64,000 bases of DNA from Brevibacillus daliensis (GCF_021245735.1 NZ_JAJISB010000008.1:1-64000), one strand, 5' to 3'; positions 51,453-61,884 are shown, numbered from the stretch's first letter. Notes: generated by a model not told the origin, from the sequence alone. A program made the numbers and translations.

Positions 51453-52652
51453 ATGACGTCAAACATGCTGCAAAAGGGAATGTTTCTTTATGCCTGGACC
51501 GTCAATGATTTGGGTATTCCAAAAATATTGGAGGAATTTCAGCAAACAGGCTGTAATGCGGTTGTGCTGAATAGCAGTTATCATCAGGGAAGGTTTTTTC
51601 AACCGCGACAAGAAAGCTTTTATGCTAGTACTCATGCCGGGATTTTTTTCACTCCTACACTGTCAGCCTATGAACGAATAAAGCCTGTTGTCCATGAGGA
51701 GATTGCAAAGACTGAGCTTTTTCCTCGTATGAGGGAAGCGTGCGAAGAGAACGGCTTTCATTTCACCACGTGGTGGGTAGGGCTTCATAATTCCGCATTG
51801 GGACGAAAACATCCAGAGCTGTGCGTTCAGAACGTTTGGCAAGACCCATACACCTATGCACTTTGCCCTGCTCAACCAGATGTTCAACAGTATGCAATCT
51901 CCTTGTTCACCGATACTCTACAAGTTGTACAGCCCCAGCGGATTTTAGTGGAGACAGCAGCTTTTATGACGATGAAACATGGAGGGCACCATGAAATCAT
52001 GCTCCTTCATATGGGTGAGGCGGTACAATGGTTGTTATCCCTCTGTTTTTGTCCGTGTTGCAAGCTACAGGCAGAAAAATCTGGAGTAGATGCAGATGCT
52101 GTTCAGGCACTGGTTAAGCGATTAGTTTCTTGTCATCTGGAACAAGATTATGGACCATTAGCAGAAGATGCACCTCAAATCGCACATTACTTACTAGAGT
52201 ACCCTGAACTATACGCATACCAGCAATCACGAATGAAAACCGTAACGAACTTGGTAGAGGTCTTGTACTCAATTGCCAAACAACATCACGTAAAACTAGA
52301 TTATATTCCCTCATCTACCGCGCTTCTTATCAATCAGTCTTTTATGGAGGGTGTCTCACTAAACCAGATTGGTTCTTTCGTTGATCGTTTTGTTCCTCTT
52401 ATGTATGAAGATAAGGCTGATTCTATCCGCTATACCATTCAAACATTGCGCTCGCACCACGAAGGTGTATCAGTAGGAGCTGCTTTTACCGTGCATCATA
52501 ACCGATTAGCAAGTAAAGAGAGCTTGGTTGGCAAAGCTAAGATTGCAGTAGAAGAAGGGGTGGACTCTATCTATTATTATAACTACACTCTGGTAAATGA
52601 GCGCAGACTCTCATGGATTAAGGCAGCTAATGAAGCAGTAGATAAAATATAG
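51453..52652 (+). CDS. Uncharacterised protein, possible TIM-barrel hydrolase-like fold, with a Cys cluster
   Basis: I do not recognise a characterised family. The 399-residue soluble protein has alternating strands and helices suggestive of a glycosidase-like barrel: GMFLYAWTVNDLGIPKILEE, GCNAVVLNSSYHQGRFFQP, FHFTTWWVGLHNS, QRILVETAAF and DSIYYYNYTLVNERRLSW. A CFCPCC cluster near residue 210, followed by GVDADAVQALVKRL, could bind a metal. The start is uncertain: GGAGG at 51437-51441 best serves ATG 51453, but the frame is open from TTG 51399. The next gene is a 3-hydroxyacyl-CoA dehydrogenase 74 bases later. Confidence 0.65.
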   Translation: MTSNMLQKGMFLYAWTVNDLGIPKILEEFQQTGCNAVVLNSSYHQGRFFQPRQESFYASTHAGIFFTPTLSAYERIKPVVHEEIAKTELFPRMREACEENGFHFTTWWVGLHNSALGRKHPELCVQNVWQDPYTYALCPAQPDVQQYAISLFTDTLQVVQPQRILVETAAFMTMKHGGHHEIMLLHMGEAVQWLLSLCFCPCCKLQAEKSGVDADAVQALVKRLVSCHLEQDYGPLAEDAPQIAHYLLEYPELYAYQQSRMKTVTNLVEVLYSIAKQHHVKLDYIPSSTALLINQSFMEGVSLNQIGSFVDRFVPLMYEDKADSIRYTIQTLRSHHEGVSVGAAFTVHHNRLASKESLVGKAKIAVEEGVDSIYYYNYTLVNERRLSWIKAANEAVDKI

Positions 52653-52726
52653 TAAAATTACAGTTATCATGCATGCGCTTTCTTACTATATCCGATACAA
52701 TGTCAATCAGAGAGGTGGTGGCACAT

Positions 52727-53668
52727 ATGGTAAAAAATGTAGCTGTGATTGGTGCAGGAGTGATGGGGCACGGCATTGCCCAGTCCTATGCAAGCGCTGG
52801 TTTTTCTGTCTATATATATGATCCGCAAGAAGCCATGCTAAAAAAAGCTGCTCAGCTCATTCATGCAAGTCTAGATTTATTTGTCGAGCAAGGAATCATT
52901 TCAAGTCACAAAAAGCAGACTGTCATGGACAATTTGCGGTATACGACCGATCTGGATATCGCAATTCAATCAGCCCAATTAATTACAGAAGCAGTTCCTG
53001 AGGTACTTGATATCAAATGGGATCTTTTTAATAAATTAGAACAAAAAATCAGTCCGGATGTAATTATAGCCTCTAACACATCAACCCTTCCGTTAATGGA
53101 CATGGCAAAGCATGTAAAACATCCAGAACGAATGATCATTACACATTTTTTTAACCCTGCTCAAATTGTTCCACTAGTAGAGATCGTAAAACATGAGAAA
53201 ACAACAGAGCAGGTTGTCGAAACCATGGTGGACATCATCAGACAGATTGGGAAACAACCTGTTTTATTACAAAAAGAAGTACCAGGCTTCATTGCTAATC
53301 GTCTTCAGGCAGCATTAGTGAGAGAGGCGTTCTATCTGCTGCAAGAGAGTGTTGCAAGTGCAAAAGATATTGATATGGCGGTAACAGCAGGACCGGGATT
53401 TAGATGGTCAAAAATCGGACCACTACAAACAAGTGATTTTGGCGGACTAGATACATGGATGCGCGTATTAGATAATCTATCTCCTGTTCTATGTAAGGAT
53501 GAGACATCCCCCCGAATGGTTAAGGAGCATGTGGAAGTGAATGAACTAGGTGTAAAAACGGGTAAAGGTCTCTTTTCTTATGAAGCGGGAGAAGCAGAGA
53601 AACAAACATATGAACGTGATCTTTATTTCCTGCGTATGCTTTCTCTTCGTCAGCAAGATAATGAGTAG
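52727..53668 (+). CDS. 3-hydroxyacyl-CoA dehydrogenase family enzyme
   Basis: The 313-residue enzyme opens with an NAD-binding fold, VAVIGAGVMGHGIAQSYASA, and the acidic YDP at strand 2. The catalytic His lies in MIITHFFNPAQIVPLVEIVK, followed by the Glu region and VPGFIANRLQAALVREAFYL in the C-terminal helical domain. It oxidises 3-hydroxyacyl-CoA or related hydroxy acids such as 3-hydroxybutyryl-CoA; some relatives act on carnitine or L-gulonate. AGAGGTGG fixes ATG 52727. No thiolase or crotonase is adjacent, so the pathway is not evident. Confidence 0.88.
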   Translation: MVKNVAVIGAGVMGHGIAQSYASAGFSVYIYDPQEAMLKKAAQLIHASLDLFVEQGIISSHKKQTVMDNLRYTTDLDIAIQSAQLITEAVPEVLDIKWDLFNKLEQKISPDVIIASNTSTLPLMDMAKHVKHPERMIITHFFNPAQIVPLVEIVKHEKTTEQVVETMVDIIRQIGKQPVLLQKEVPGFIANRLQAALVREAFYLLQESVASAKDIDMAVTAGPGFRWSKIGPLQTSDFGGLDTWMRVLDNLSPVLCKDETSPRMVKEHVEVNELGVKTGKGLFSYEAGEAEKQTYERDLYFLRMLSLRQQDNE

Positions 53669-53743
53669 CCACCCATTTTTATCGAGATTCGTATAAAAAG
53701 CAGTGGAAGTAAGTGAAAAGTGCTCTCTCTTTCTTGTTTGCTC

Positions 53744-53780
53744 AGTAACATTTCCCTTCTGTTGTTACTTTTAGTATAAT
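53744..53780 (+). promoter_or_regulatory. Promoter region of mnmA with a dyad
   Basis: TATAAT at 53775-53780 is a good -10. The dyad AGTAACA (53744-53750) with TGTTACT (53763-53769) lies across the -35 region, which lacks a clear consensus hexamer, so a regulator may act here. Confidence 0.45.
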
Positions 53781-53804
53781 AGTCTTATTTTCAATCAGGT
53801 ATGA

Positions 53805-54983
<1,179 letters not shown>

Positions 54984-55030
54984 TCCTATTTACATGTAGC
55001 AAATGCTTGACCGATGCAAGGAGGCACCGG

Positions 55031-55357
55031 ATGGATAGTACAAGGAAGTCAAAAATATTTGTCATTGGTTCACTCGTGTTCATCGTCATTGTAATTGCTA
55101 TCTCTTTTTTAGGTTTTCGTCAATCTAACAATGTGAATGAAGAGCTGATAAAAAAACAGATAACAGAACATGGTGGCGAGTACCTTTCTGCTGCTGTCGT
55201 TCCAAAAGAAGAGAGCCCGTTTAAGAAAAGCGGAAAAGGTAATACGATCTATAAAGTGGAGTATAAGAAGGATGGAAAAATCCTGACAGCCTTCTATCGC
55301 TCCTATAATGATTTATCGATTATCCGTGAGCCAGAGGAATGGATTTTCTCTCCATAG
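55031..55357 (+). CDS. Small single-pass membrane protein, unknown function
   Basis: The 108-residue protein has a short basic head (MDSTRKSK), one membrane helix (IFVIGSLVFIVIVIAISFLG) and a basic, beta-rich domain probably outside (NTIYKVEYKKDGKILTAFYR). AAGGAGG 7 bases before ATG 55031 fixes the start. It follows mnmA by 47 bases and may be cotranscribed with it. I do not recognise the family; Brevibacillus-type genomes commonly have such short proteins. Confidence 0.72.
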   Translation: MDSTRKSKIFVIGSLVFIVIVIAISFLGFRQSNNVNEELIKKQITEHGGEYLSAAVVPKEESPFKKSGKGNTIYKVEYKKDGKILTAFYRSYNDLSIIREPEEWIFSP

Positions 55358-55372
55358 CATAGCGCACATAAT

Positions 55373-55418
55373 AAAACGCAGGCATGATTCCGGTTAGGAA
55401 TGATTACCTGCGTTTTTT
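55373..55418. terminator. Bidirectional terminator overlapping the end of the APC permease gene
   Basis: AAAACGCAGG (55373-55382) pairs with CCTGCGTTTT (55407-55416). The stop codon of the minus-strand permease (55394-55396) lies in the loop, so the right arm is coding for that gene. T runs follow on both strands. Confidence 0.85.
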
Positions 55419-56809
55419 GTACGTGGAAAAACAAGTGGATAAACAATGAATGCACTTGCAAATAGAGCAAGTCCGAGCAGGAAGGTCTTAAGATCTGCCA
55501 TTCCAGTTTTTATCACCCATAATGAATAGAGACACGCCAATAATCCAATGGTGAAATCGACAGCACGGTTTAGACGACTATGCTGTTCGTAGGTAATGCC
55601 ACGATAGGCAAGTTTTACCTGATATAGCCCAGAAACCATGTACGGTATCAAGTAAGCCAGTGTGGCGACCGTAATGACGAAATCGAATGCTCCTGCGATT
55701 GTATTGGATATCGTCGAAAAGATGAAAAGTTGAGTCATTGCATTCGAAATGAATAAGGCTACCTCCGGACTCCCGTGCTTATTTGTCTTGGCAAAAAGTG
55801 CAGGAAACATTCCTTCCTTAGCAGCCTGGTAAGGAACCTCAGAACCAATAAGAATCCAGCCTAATGTGGTGCCTATTAGCGACAGGAGAGCAAGAATCCC
55901 CATTATATTACCACCGATTGGACCCAAGATCGCAATGAGAGCATCGGCAAGTGGTTTATCTGAGTTCTGCAACTGTTCCATCGGCAGAACACCCATCGTT
56001 AGAAGTGTGATCGTGAGGTAAATAAAAACAACAAGAAGTAACCCAAGGATCGTACCAATCTTCACATCACGCTGAGAACGGGCCCTCGAAGATAAAATGC
56101 TTGCTGACTCAATCCCGACGAATGCCCAAAGGGTAGAGATTGCCGCCTGATTGATTTGCCCGAGAAGTCCTGTTGATTCAGATGTAACCCCATTCTGAAT
56201 GGGATAAAAGAATTCTCCCATCATGGACCACTGAAAAACGGAGAGTGCCACAACCATAAAGAACAGAAAACCAAGTACCTTGGTAGTTGTAGCCATAAAG
56301 TTAAGCCTGCCGGCCATTAGTGGTTGTTTACATAAGATAAAATGTGTGATCCAAAGATAGAGGGTACATACCGTAAAAGTTAATAATTTACCCAATTCCA
56401 GAGAGAACGTACCAACTGAAAATAATATGTGATTACTATTCAAAATGGGGAAGAAGGTAGATAAATATCCCGCAAATGTAGTAATGATTGCAACATTTCC
56501 AGACCAGTTGGCTATCCAATATCCCCAGGCAATGTTAAATCCAAATATTTTTCCTTTACGTGGGTCCTCGAATAAGGCACAAGCGTAGCTTTGAGGACCT
56601 GCAGTCAGATCAGGGCGACGAACGGCTAAATTACCAAAGACCAGACCAATCATTAAAACGCCAAGACCAGTAAAAAGCCAAGCAAGTGTTACTGCTAAGG
56701 GGCTGGCGATTTTTGCTAATGATCCTGGTAACATAAAGATTCCAGAACCAACCATGTTTCCTACGACTATGGCTGTTAGCATCCAGGCTCCCCATTTTTT
56801 TGTTGTCAT
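55394..56809 (-). CDS. APC-superfamily amino-acid permease (arginine/ornithine-antiporter-like)
   Basis: The 471-residue protein has about 12 membrane helices and the APC signature AIVVGNMVGSGIFMLPGSLA in helix 1. It continues with RPDLTAGPQSYACALFEDPR and GIESASILSSRARSQRDVKI, the helix-6 and loop motif of the basic amino-acid/polyamine antiporter group. It probably exchanges an amino acid for its decarboxylation or deimination product. The ATG at 56807-56809 follows GGAGGG; an ATG six codons earlier overlaps that site. No decarboxylase is adjacent. It converges on the small protein gene with a shared terminator. Confidence 0.87.
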   Translation of the reverse strand: MTTKKWGAWMLTAIVVGNMVGSGIFMLPGSLAKIASPLAVTLAWLFTGLGVLMIGLVFGNLAVRRPDLTAGPQSYACALFEDPRKGKIFGFNIAWGYWIANWSGNVAIITTFAGYLSTFFPILNSNHILFSVGTFSLELGKLLTFTVCTLYLWITHFILCKQPLMAGRLNFMATTTKVLGFLFFMVVALSVFQWSMMGEFFYPIQNGVTSESTGLLGQINQAAISTLWAFVGIESASILSSRARSQRDVKIGTILGLLLVVFIYLTITLLTMGVLPMEQLQNSDKPLADALIAILGPIGGNIMGILALLSLIGTTLGWILIGSEVPYQAAKEGMFPALFAKTNKHGSPEVALFISNAMTQLFIFSTISNTIAGAFDFVITVATLAYLIPYMVSGLYQVKLAYRGITYEQHSRLNRAVDFTIGLLACLYSLWVIKTGMADLKTFLLGLALFASAFIVYPLVFPRTKNAGNHS

Positions 56810-57044
56810 GTAATCAGTTCCCTCCATGTTGCAAAAAAAACACCCGTATAAAAGCAGTTAAAATCATAGCAGAGCGGGAGTGATAAATCAATTTCACTAA
56901 AAATATTCAATATTTTTAAATAATAATTGAAAAAAGAATGGATGCAAAATAAGTGTATAAATATAATGTTGTTTTTTACAGAATAATTTGATAATTTCAA
57001 AGGTATTGAATGAATTTGTTAGTAATGGAAAGGAGAGGTAAAGC

Positions 57045-58646
57045 ATGTCCGATCTTCTTGTTCAACAAGATTTTTCCATGAATATTCCCGAACTTTACAA
57101 CTTTGCAGGCGAGGTGGAAAAATTCGCTCGCCGTCATCCAGATAAAGAGGCACTCCTAATTGTTAGCCCTGATGGGGATGAAGAACGGCTCTCTTATGGA
57201 GAATTACTTCTTTATATGAACAGAATAGCTTCGGCTCTTCATCATCTGGGAATAACTCGTAAGGATCATGTCCTTGTACTCTTGCCTAGAGGTAAAGAGG
57301 CGTATGCAGTCTATTTGGCACTGTTAAAATTGGGTGCAGTCATCATGCCAGGCTCCGAGATGCTTCGCAGTAAAGATGTAGAATATCGGGCACAGCACGC
57401 TGGTGCGAAAGCTATCATTGCAACATATGAAATTTTGGACGAATTATCTTTGTTGAAGCAAAATTGTCCAACCATCCAGTATTATATTTCTGTTAATGGT
57501 AAGCAACCAGGATGGACAGATCTGGATGAACAGCTAACTGAGAATGCTGAAGAGGTACCAACAGTTGAAACCAGCTCGGATGAGCTAGCGTTTCTCTCCT
57601 ACACCTCAGGAACAACAGGTGGACCAAAGGGAGTCATGCATGTTCACGGCTGGCCGTATGCTCATTTGGCTGTAGCCTCAACCTTTTGGCTTGATGTGCG
57701 AGAAGATGATCTGGTATGGGCAACGGCTGGTCCAGGTTGGGCGAAATGGGTGTGGAGTCCGTTTGTTTCTGCCTTGGGAAGAGGGGCAACCGCATTCGTT
57801 TTTCAAGGCAAATTTTCTCCAGAAGCATATGTATCCATATTGCAAAAGTACTCAATCAATGTGCTATGCGCTACTCCTACCGAATATCGATTAATCGCTA
57901 AGATGAATGGACTGGAAGAGTATGACTTGTCCAGTTTACGATCAGCATGTTCAGCTGGTGAACCGTTAAATCGGGAAGTGATCGATACGTTCCGTAGGAC
58001 TTTTGATATCACGGTACGAGATGGATATGGACAGACGGAGAATACGCTTCTGGTCGGCACGTTTGTCGGGATGGAGCCAAGACCAGGCTCAATGGGAAGA
58101 CCATCTCCTGTGGTTAACGTTGCCATCATTGATGAGGAAGGTAACCAGCTACCCTCGGGACAAGTAGGTGATATTGCGGTAGACCGCTCGATGGTTGCAT
58201 TATTTAAAGGATATTGGAATGATTCTGAACGTACCAGCCGAGCGTTTCGAGGGAATTGGTACGTTACGGGAGACCAAGGAAGACTTGATGAAGATGGATA
58301 CATTTGGTTTGAGGGCAGGTCTGATGATATCATCATTTCGTCTGGATATACGATCGGTCCATTTGAGGTGGAGGATGCTTTGGTTAAACATGAAGCTGTT
58401 GCAGAATGTGCAGCCGTAGCGAGCCCTGATCCTGAAAGAGGACAAATTGTTAAAGCATTCATTGTATTAAAACAAGGGTTTGAACCTTCGACTGAACTGA
58501 TTACAAAATTGCAGGAGCATGTAAAACAATATACTGCCCCTTATAAATACCCAAGAAAAATAGAATTTGTACAGGAGTTGCCAAAAACGACCTCAGGAAA
58601 AATCAGACGAATCGAGTTACGTGTAAAAGAAAAGGAAATGAAATGA
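57045..58646 (+). CDS. Acyl-CoA synthetase (AMP-forming), medium-chain/MbcS-like
   Basis: The 533-residue enzyme belongs to the ANL superfamily and activates a carboxylic acid to acyl-AMP, then acyl-CoA. The AMP-binding P-loop is YTSGTTGGPKGVMHVHG near residue 186. DGYGQTENTLLVGTF binds adenylate, and WYVTGDQGRLDEDGYIWFEG holds the Asp and hinge. PKTTSGKIRRIELR near the C-terminus holds the catalytic Lys. The overall pattern suits benzoate/medium-chain acyl-CoA synthetases more than acetyl-CoA synthetase. AAAGGAGAGG precedes the ATG. It ends at a terminator. Confidence 0.9.
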   Translation: MSDLLVQQDFSMNIPELYNFAGEVEKFARRHPDKEALLIVSPDGDEERLSYGELLLYMNRIASALHHLGITRKDHVLVLLPRGKEAYAVYLALLKLGAVIMPGSEMLRSKDVEYRAQHAGAKAIIATYEILDELSLLKQNCPTIQYYISVNGKQPGWTDLDEQLTENAEEVPTVETSSDELAFLSYTSGTTGGPKGVMHVHGWPYAHLAVASTFWLDVREDDLVWATAGPGWAKWVWSPFVSALGRGATAFVFQGKFSPEAYVSILQKYSINVLCATPTEYRLIAKMNGLEEYDLSSLRSACSAGEPLNREVIDTFRRTFDITVRDGYGQTENTLLVGTFVGMEPRPGSMGRPSPVVNVAIIDEEGNQLPSGQVGDIAVDRSMVALFKGYWNDSERTSRAFRGNWYVTGDQGRLDEDGYIWFEGRSDDIIISSGYTIGPFEVEDALVKHEAVAECAAVASPDPERGQIVKAFIVLKQGFEPSTELITKLQEHVKQYTAPYKYPRKIEFVQELPKTTSGKIRRIELRVKEKEMK

Positions 58647-58688
58647 TGAATAAATCTTAAATCACAGATAGAAGTGAGATGAAAGTGA

Positions 58689-58720
58689 AAAAGACGCCCC
58701 TCTACGTAGAGGCGTCTTTA
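58689..58720. terminator. Bidirectional terminator
   Basis: AAAGACGCC with CCTCTAC pairs with GTAGAGGCGTCTTT at 58689-58720. It lies between the convergent acyl-CoA synthetase and the YjcZ-like gene. Confidence 0.82.
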
Positions 58721-58743
58721 CGTTGTTTTGTTACCTTTCTAGC

Positions 58744-58863
58744 TTAGCAGGAACGCGAGTTGCCGCTAAAGCAGCAGCACGAAATAATCACCAGAAGGAT
58801 AAACAGCACAAGGATTATTGAGCAATCATTACAATCATTGCCACCAAAGAAACCAGACATCAT
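58744..58863 (-). CDS. YjcZ-like small sporulation-associated protein, Cys-rich
   Basis: This 39-residue protein starts MMSGFFGGNDCNDCS, has one hydrophobic helix (IILVLFILLVII) and ends SCCCFSGNSRSC. The layout, a glycine-rich head plus one IVLFILLVI helix, matches the YjcZ/YbfJ-type small proteins of Bacillales, which are expressed in sporulation. Six cysteines are unusual for the family and might link the protein into the spore coat. AAAGGAGG lies 5 bases before ATG 58861-58863, with a second ATG one codon later. Confidence 0.72.
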   Translation of the reverse strand: MMSGFFGGNDCNDCSIILVLFILLVIISCCCFSGNSRSC

Positions 58864-59015
58864 ATCAACCTCCTTTTCTCTGCTTTATAACTTATGTGTA
58901 GACGGATGTATTGGTTATTCCGCGGAGCAACATTTTTCTAAAAAAAAGATGGAACATAGCTCCGAATACGGGTAAGGTATGGTATAGACAAACTATTCGA
59001 AGGAGGAAGATCACC

Positions 59016-59252
59016 ATGAGTTCATGTAATTTGGATCATACATTAGAAGATGTACAAACTAAGCTGGCGGAGCAAAGAGAGTTTCTTCCACCTGTACTAG
59101 CAGAACAAGTGAGTCTGTTTCTTAGCGAACAAGTAAATCAAGGTACACTGAATGAAATTTTTCATTTATTAAAAAAATATGACCTAAGTGAAGAAGCAGA
59201 AAGAGTGAGTAGAAATGTACTTCTTTCTAAAATTGTCCAAAAACCCAACTAA
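59016..59252 (+). CDS. Small helical protein of unknown function
   Basis: The 78-residue protein is predicted all-helical and acidic: LEDVQTKLAEQREFLPPVLA, then EQVSLFLSEQVNQGTLNEIF and LLKKYDLSEEAERVS. It has no membrane segment. GGAGGAAG 8 bases before ATG 59016 supports this start over the longer open frame from 58911. I do not recognise a characterised family. It stands alone before a terminator. Confidence 0.68.
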   Translation: MSSCNLDHTLEDVQTKLAEQREFLPPVLAEQVSLFLSEQVNQGTLNEIFHLLKKYDLSEEAERVSRNVLLSKIVQKPN

Positions 59253-59358
59253 ATAAGGACGGATATCCGGTGTGATTTGGATAAGTAAAAGTAGACTCAT
59301 GTATGACTTGAGGGGTAATGTTGTTTCTTGTTAAAATATTGATCGGTAACAATTGTAT

Positions 59359-59390
59359 CTCCCGCACATTGGTTCGGGAGTTTTCTTTTG
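59359..59390 (+). terminator. Rho-independent terminator
   Basis: CTCCCG (59359-59364) pairs with CGGGAG (59375-59380), followed by TTTTCTTTT. It ends the small helical protein gene. Confidence 0.78.
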
Positions 59391-59435
59391 TGAAAAATGA
59401 ATAAAATATACAATCACAAAAAGGGGATAAATTGA

Positions 59436-59750
59436 ATGAAGGATATTGATTTAACTCAATTAAACCAGATAGTAAATGAAAATACAGATAAAATGTTTCT
59501 GTATATTTATACACCGCTATGTGGAACGTGCAATATAGCCTATAAAATGCTCACTGTAATGGAGCAACTCTTTCCTGCTGTTATGTTTTATCGCGCTAAT
59601 ATCAATATGTTTCCTGATCTTGCCAGAGAGTGGGAAATAACCAGTGTGCCTGCATTGCTATATTTTGAAGATGGTATAGAAAAATCCCGTTGTTATGCCT
59701 TTTTCTCAACGCCTGATCTATACGAATGGATGAAAAATCTCATTACATAA
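59436..59750 (+). CDS. Thioredoxin-family protein
   Basis: The 104-residue protein has the thioredoxin fold with an active-site CGTC (C29 and C32, in YIYTPLCGTCNIAYKM) and the cis-Pro loop ITSVPALLYFEDG. The YTPLCGTC context resembles YusE-like members, not TrxA (WCGPC), so its redox partner is uncertain. No signal peptide is present, so it acts in the cytoplasm. AAAAAGGGG precedes the ATG. It has a terminator before it and no coupled neighbour. Confidence 0.88.
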   Translation: MKDIDLTQLNQIVNENTDKMFLYIYTPLCGTCNIAYKMLTVMEQLFPAVMFYRANINMFPDLAREWEITSVPALLYFEDGIEKSRCYAFFSTPDLYEWMKNLIT

Positions 59751-59870
59751 GTATTATTATTTTTTTGCATAAAAATAAAATAATATTCTGACTCTTCAAA
59801 AAACATACAGTTAGTGGTAACATAGTTTACTGTACAGACATTTTTGAATATAAAAAAGGGGGAGTAATAC

Positions 59871-60932
59871 GTGAAGCTGAAGACGAAGAAGTCCAATGTT
59901 CTTTTCTCTGTTTTAACTTTAGCTATGCTAACGCTTGTAACTGCATGTGGACAATCAGCTGCGCCTGCACCAGCTGCACCAGCAACACCACCTGCAAGTT
60001 CTGGTGAAGCTACTAAACCAGCGGAAGAAGCGAAAGTGTTAAAAATCGGGGTAATTCAAATCGTTGAGCATCCGGCACTAGATGCTGCGAGAGACGGTTT
60101 CATTGCCAAATTAGCTGCAAACGGTTTCGAGAAGGACAAGCAAGTCACGTATGATATTAAATCTGCTCAAGGTGAAATGCCTAATGCGATTACCATTGCT
60201 CAAAAATTCGCAGGTGATAAAGTCGATCTGATCCTTGCGATTGGTACACCAGCAGTACAAGCTGCTGCACAATCTACCACTGATATTCCTATCCTGTTCA
60301 CGGCTGTAACAGACCCAGTAGCAGCAGGATTGGTGAAATCGATGGATGCACCAGGCGCTAATGTTACAGGTACAACTGACATGAACCCAGTTGAAGAACA
60401 ACTCTCCTTAATTAAGCAGCTAAAAGCTGATGCTAAGTCAGTAGGTATTATTTATAGCGCAGGTGAAGTAAATTCTAAAGTCCAGGTTGATATAGCAAAT
60501 GAAGTAGCAGGTAAACTGGGTCTTACTATTCAAGAAGCAGCTATTACGAGCCCAACAGAGGTAAAACAAGCAGCTGAATCAATGATTGGTAAAGTAGATG
60601 CTTACTATGTACCAACAGATAACATAGTTGTAGCTTCCATTTCAGCACTTCTTACTGTAGCTGAAGCTCAGAAAATTCCAGTAGTCGCAGGAGAAGAGAA
60701 CTCTGTTAAGAGCGGCGCAATCACAACATATGGAATTGACTATAGCCTTCTAGGTGCGCAAACAGCGGATATGGCAGCAAAAATTTTAAAGGGTGAAAAG
60801 AAACCTGGTGAAATGCCAGTAGAAGCCCAAAAAGAAATGAAACTAGTAATTAATACTAAAGCAGCTGAGAAAATGGGAGTTAAATTGCCTGAAGATTTAG
60901 TTAAGAAGGCAGTCCAAACTTTTGACCAATAG
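59871..60932 (+). CDS. ABC transporter substrate-binding lipoprotein (TrpX-like family)
   Basis: The 353-residue protein has a lipoprotein signal with lipobox VTAC and C26, then an Ala/Pro-rich linker, so it is anchored outside. It belongs to the ABC_sub_bind family: LKIGVIQIVEHPALDAARDG, IAIGTPAVQAAAQSTTDIPI-like strands, FTAVTDPVAAGLV and DYSLLGAQTADMAAKILKGE. Relatives (TrpX) bind tryptophan or other aromatic compounds; the ligand here is inferred only. GGGGGAG precedes the GTG start. It begins the operon binding protein, permease, ATPase. Confidence 0.9.
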   Translation: MKLKTKKSNVLFSVLTLAMLTLVTACGQSAAPAPAAPATPPASSGEATKPAEEAKVLKIGVIQIVEHPALDAARDGFIAKLAANGFEKDKQVTYDIKSAQGEMPNAITIAQKFAGDKVDLILAIGTPAVQAAAQSTTDIPILFTAVTDPVAAGLVKSMDAPGANVTGTTDMNPVEEQLSLIKQLKADAKSVGIIYSAGEVNSKVQVDIANEVAGKLGLTIQEAAITSPTEVKQAAESMIGKVDAYYVPTDNIVVASISALLTVAEAQKIPVVAGEENSVKSGAITTYGIDYSLLGAQTADMAAKILKGEKKPGEMPVEAQKEMKLVINTKAAEKMGVKLPEDLVKKAVQTFDQ

Positions 60933-60966
60933 TTGATGGAAAATTACTAACATAAGGAGGAGCATC

Positions 60967-61884
60967 ATGAACTTCGCAATCGTGAGCGCAATTGAACAGG
61001 GTTTACTCTTCGCTATCATGGTGCTAGGCGTTTATCTAACCTTCAGAATTCTTGATTTTCCTGACCTGACGGTTGATGGAAGCTTTGCGCTAGGTGGCGC
61101 AATCGCTGCTACCTTAATTATCGATGGTATGAATCCGTTTCTGGCCACGCTGATCGCGATGGCTGGAGGAGCGATAGCCGGTACATTTACTGGATTGCTC
61201 ACAACAAAAGGAAAAATTAATGGACTACTCGCCGGGATACTCGTAATGATTTCCCTTTATTCCATTAATCTGCGAATTATGGGGAAAAAGTCCAATCTTC
61301 CTTTGTTGCGGGAGGAAACGTTGTACTCAAAAACACAAGCCCTGTCTATTCCCGATATTACTTTTGGTGGCATCACATGGTTGACAGGTGAAGCTATCAT
61401 CTTCCTGGTCATGGTTTTGCTGATCAAATTCCTCATTGACTGGTTCCTGCATACTGATCTTGGACTTGATATTCGTGCAACTGGAGATAATTCAAGAATG
61501 ATTCGCAGTTTTGGTGCCAATACGGATACGACTACCATTATTGGCCTTGCCCTGTCGAATGCATTAGTGGCAGTCTCAGGAGCTTTTATAGCACAATATC
61601 AAGGATTTGCTGACGTTGGTATGGGAATCGGGATGATCGTGGTTGGTCTCGCTTCCGTAATCATAGGTGAAGTATTATTTGGAGCAAAAAGCATTATGCG
61701 TGTTACGCTTGCTGTCGTTCTGGGTTCAGTGGTCTATCGACTGGTTATTGCCTTTGCGTTACAAGCCGGTTTAGAAGCGACAGACATGAAATTGATAACA
61801 GCGTTCCTTGTCATCCTGGCACTCGTATTGCCGAATATTATGAAGCGTGCCTTGAAGATGGGAAAAACGGTGAAAGGGGGATAA
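60967..61884 (+). CDS. ABC transporter permease (TrpY-like)
   Basis: The 305-residue membrane protein has about 8-9 hydrophobic segments and the branched-chain-type permease pattern (VLGVYLTFRILDFPDLTVDG, SFALGGAIAATLIIDGMNPF, GLALSNALVAVSGAFIAQYQ). The last motif precedes the coupling helix that contacts the ATPase. AAGGAGG lies before ATG 60967, 34 bases after the binding-protein stop. The ATPase gene follows after 5 bases. It forms the membrane channel of the importer. Confidence 0.9.
   Translation: MNFAIVSAIEQGLLFAIMVLGVYLTFRILDFPDLTVDGSFALGGAIAATLIIDGMNPFLATLIAMAGGAIAGTFTGLLTTKGKINGLLAGILVMISLYSINLRIMGKKSNLPLLREETLYSKTQALSIPDITFGGITWLTGEAIIFLVMVLLIKFLIDWFLHTDLGLDIRATGDNSRMIRSFGANTDTTTIIGLALSNALVAVSGAFIAQYQGFADVGMGIGMIVVGLASVIIGEVLFGAKSIMRVTLAVVLGSVVYRLVIAFALQAGLEATDMKLITAFLVILALVLPNIMKRALKMGKTVKGG

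Noticed and set aside
57803-58462. Long minus-strand open frame (219 codons) under the acyl-CoA synthetase
   Set aside because: It is antisense to a well-conserved gene, with Ser/Pro-rich composition typical of shadow frames.
59751-59870. T-box or other riboswitch before the TrpX-like gene
   Set aside because: Only 120 bases are available, with no specifier-loop layout, no T-box sequence and no terminator.
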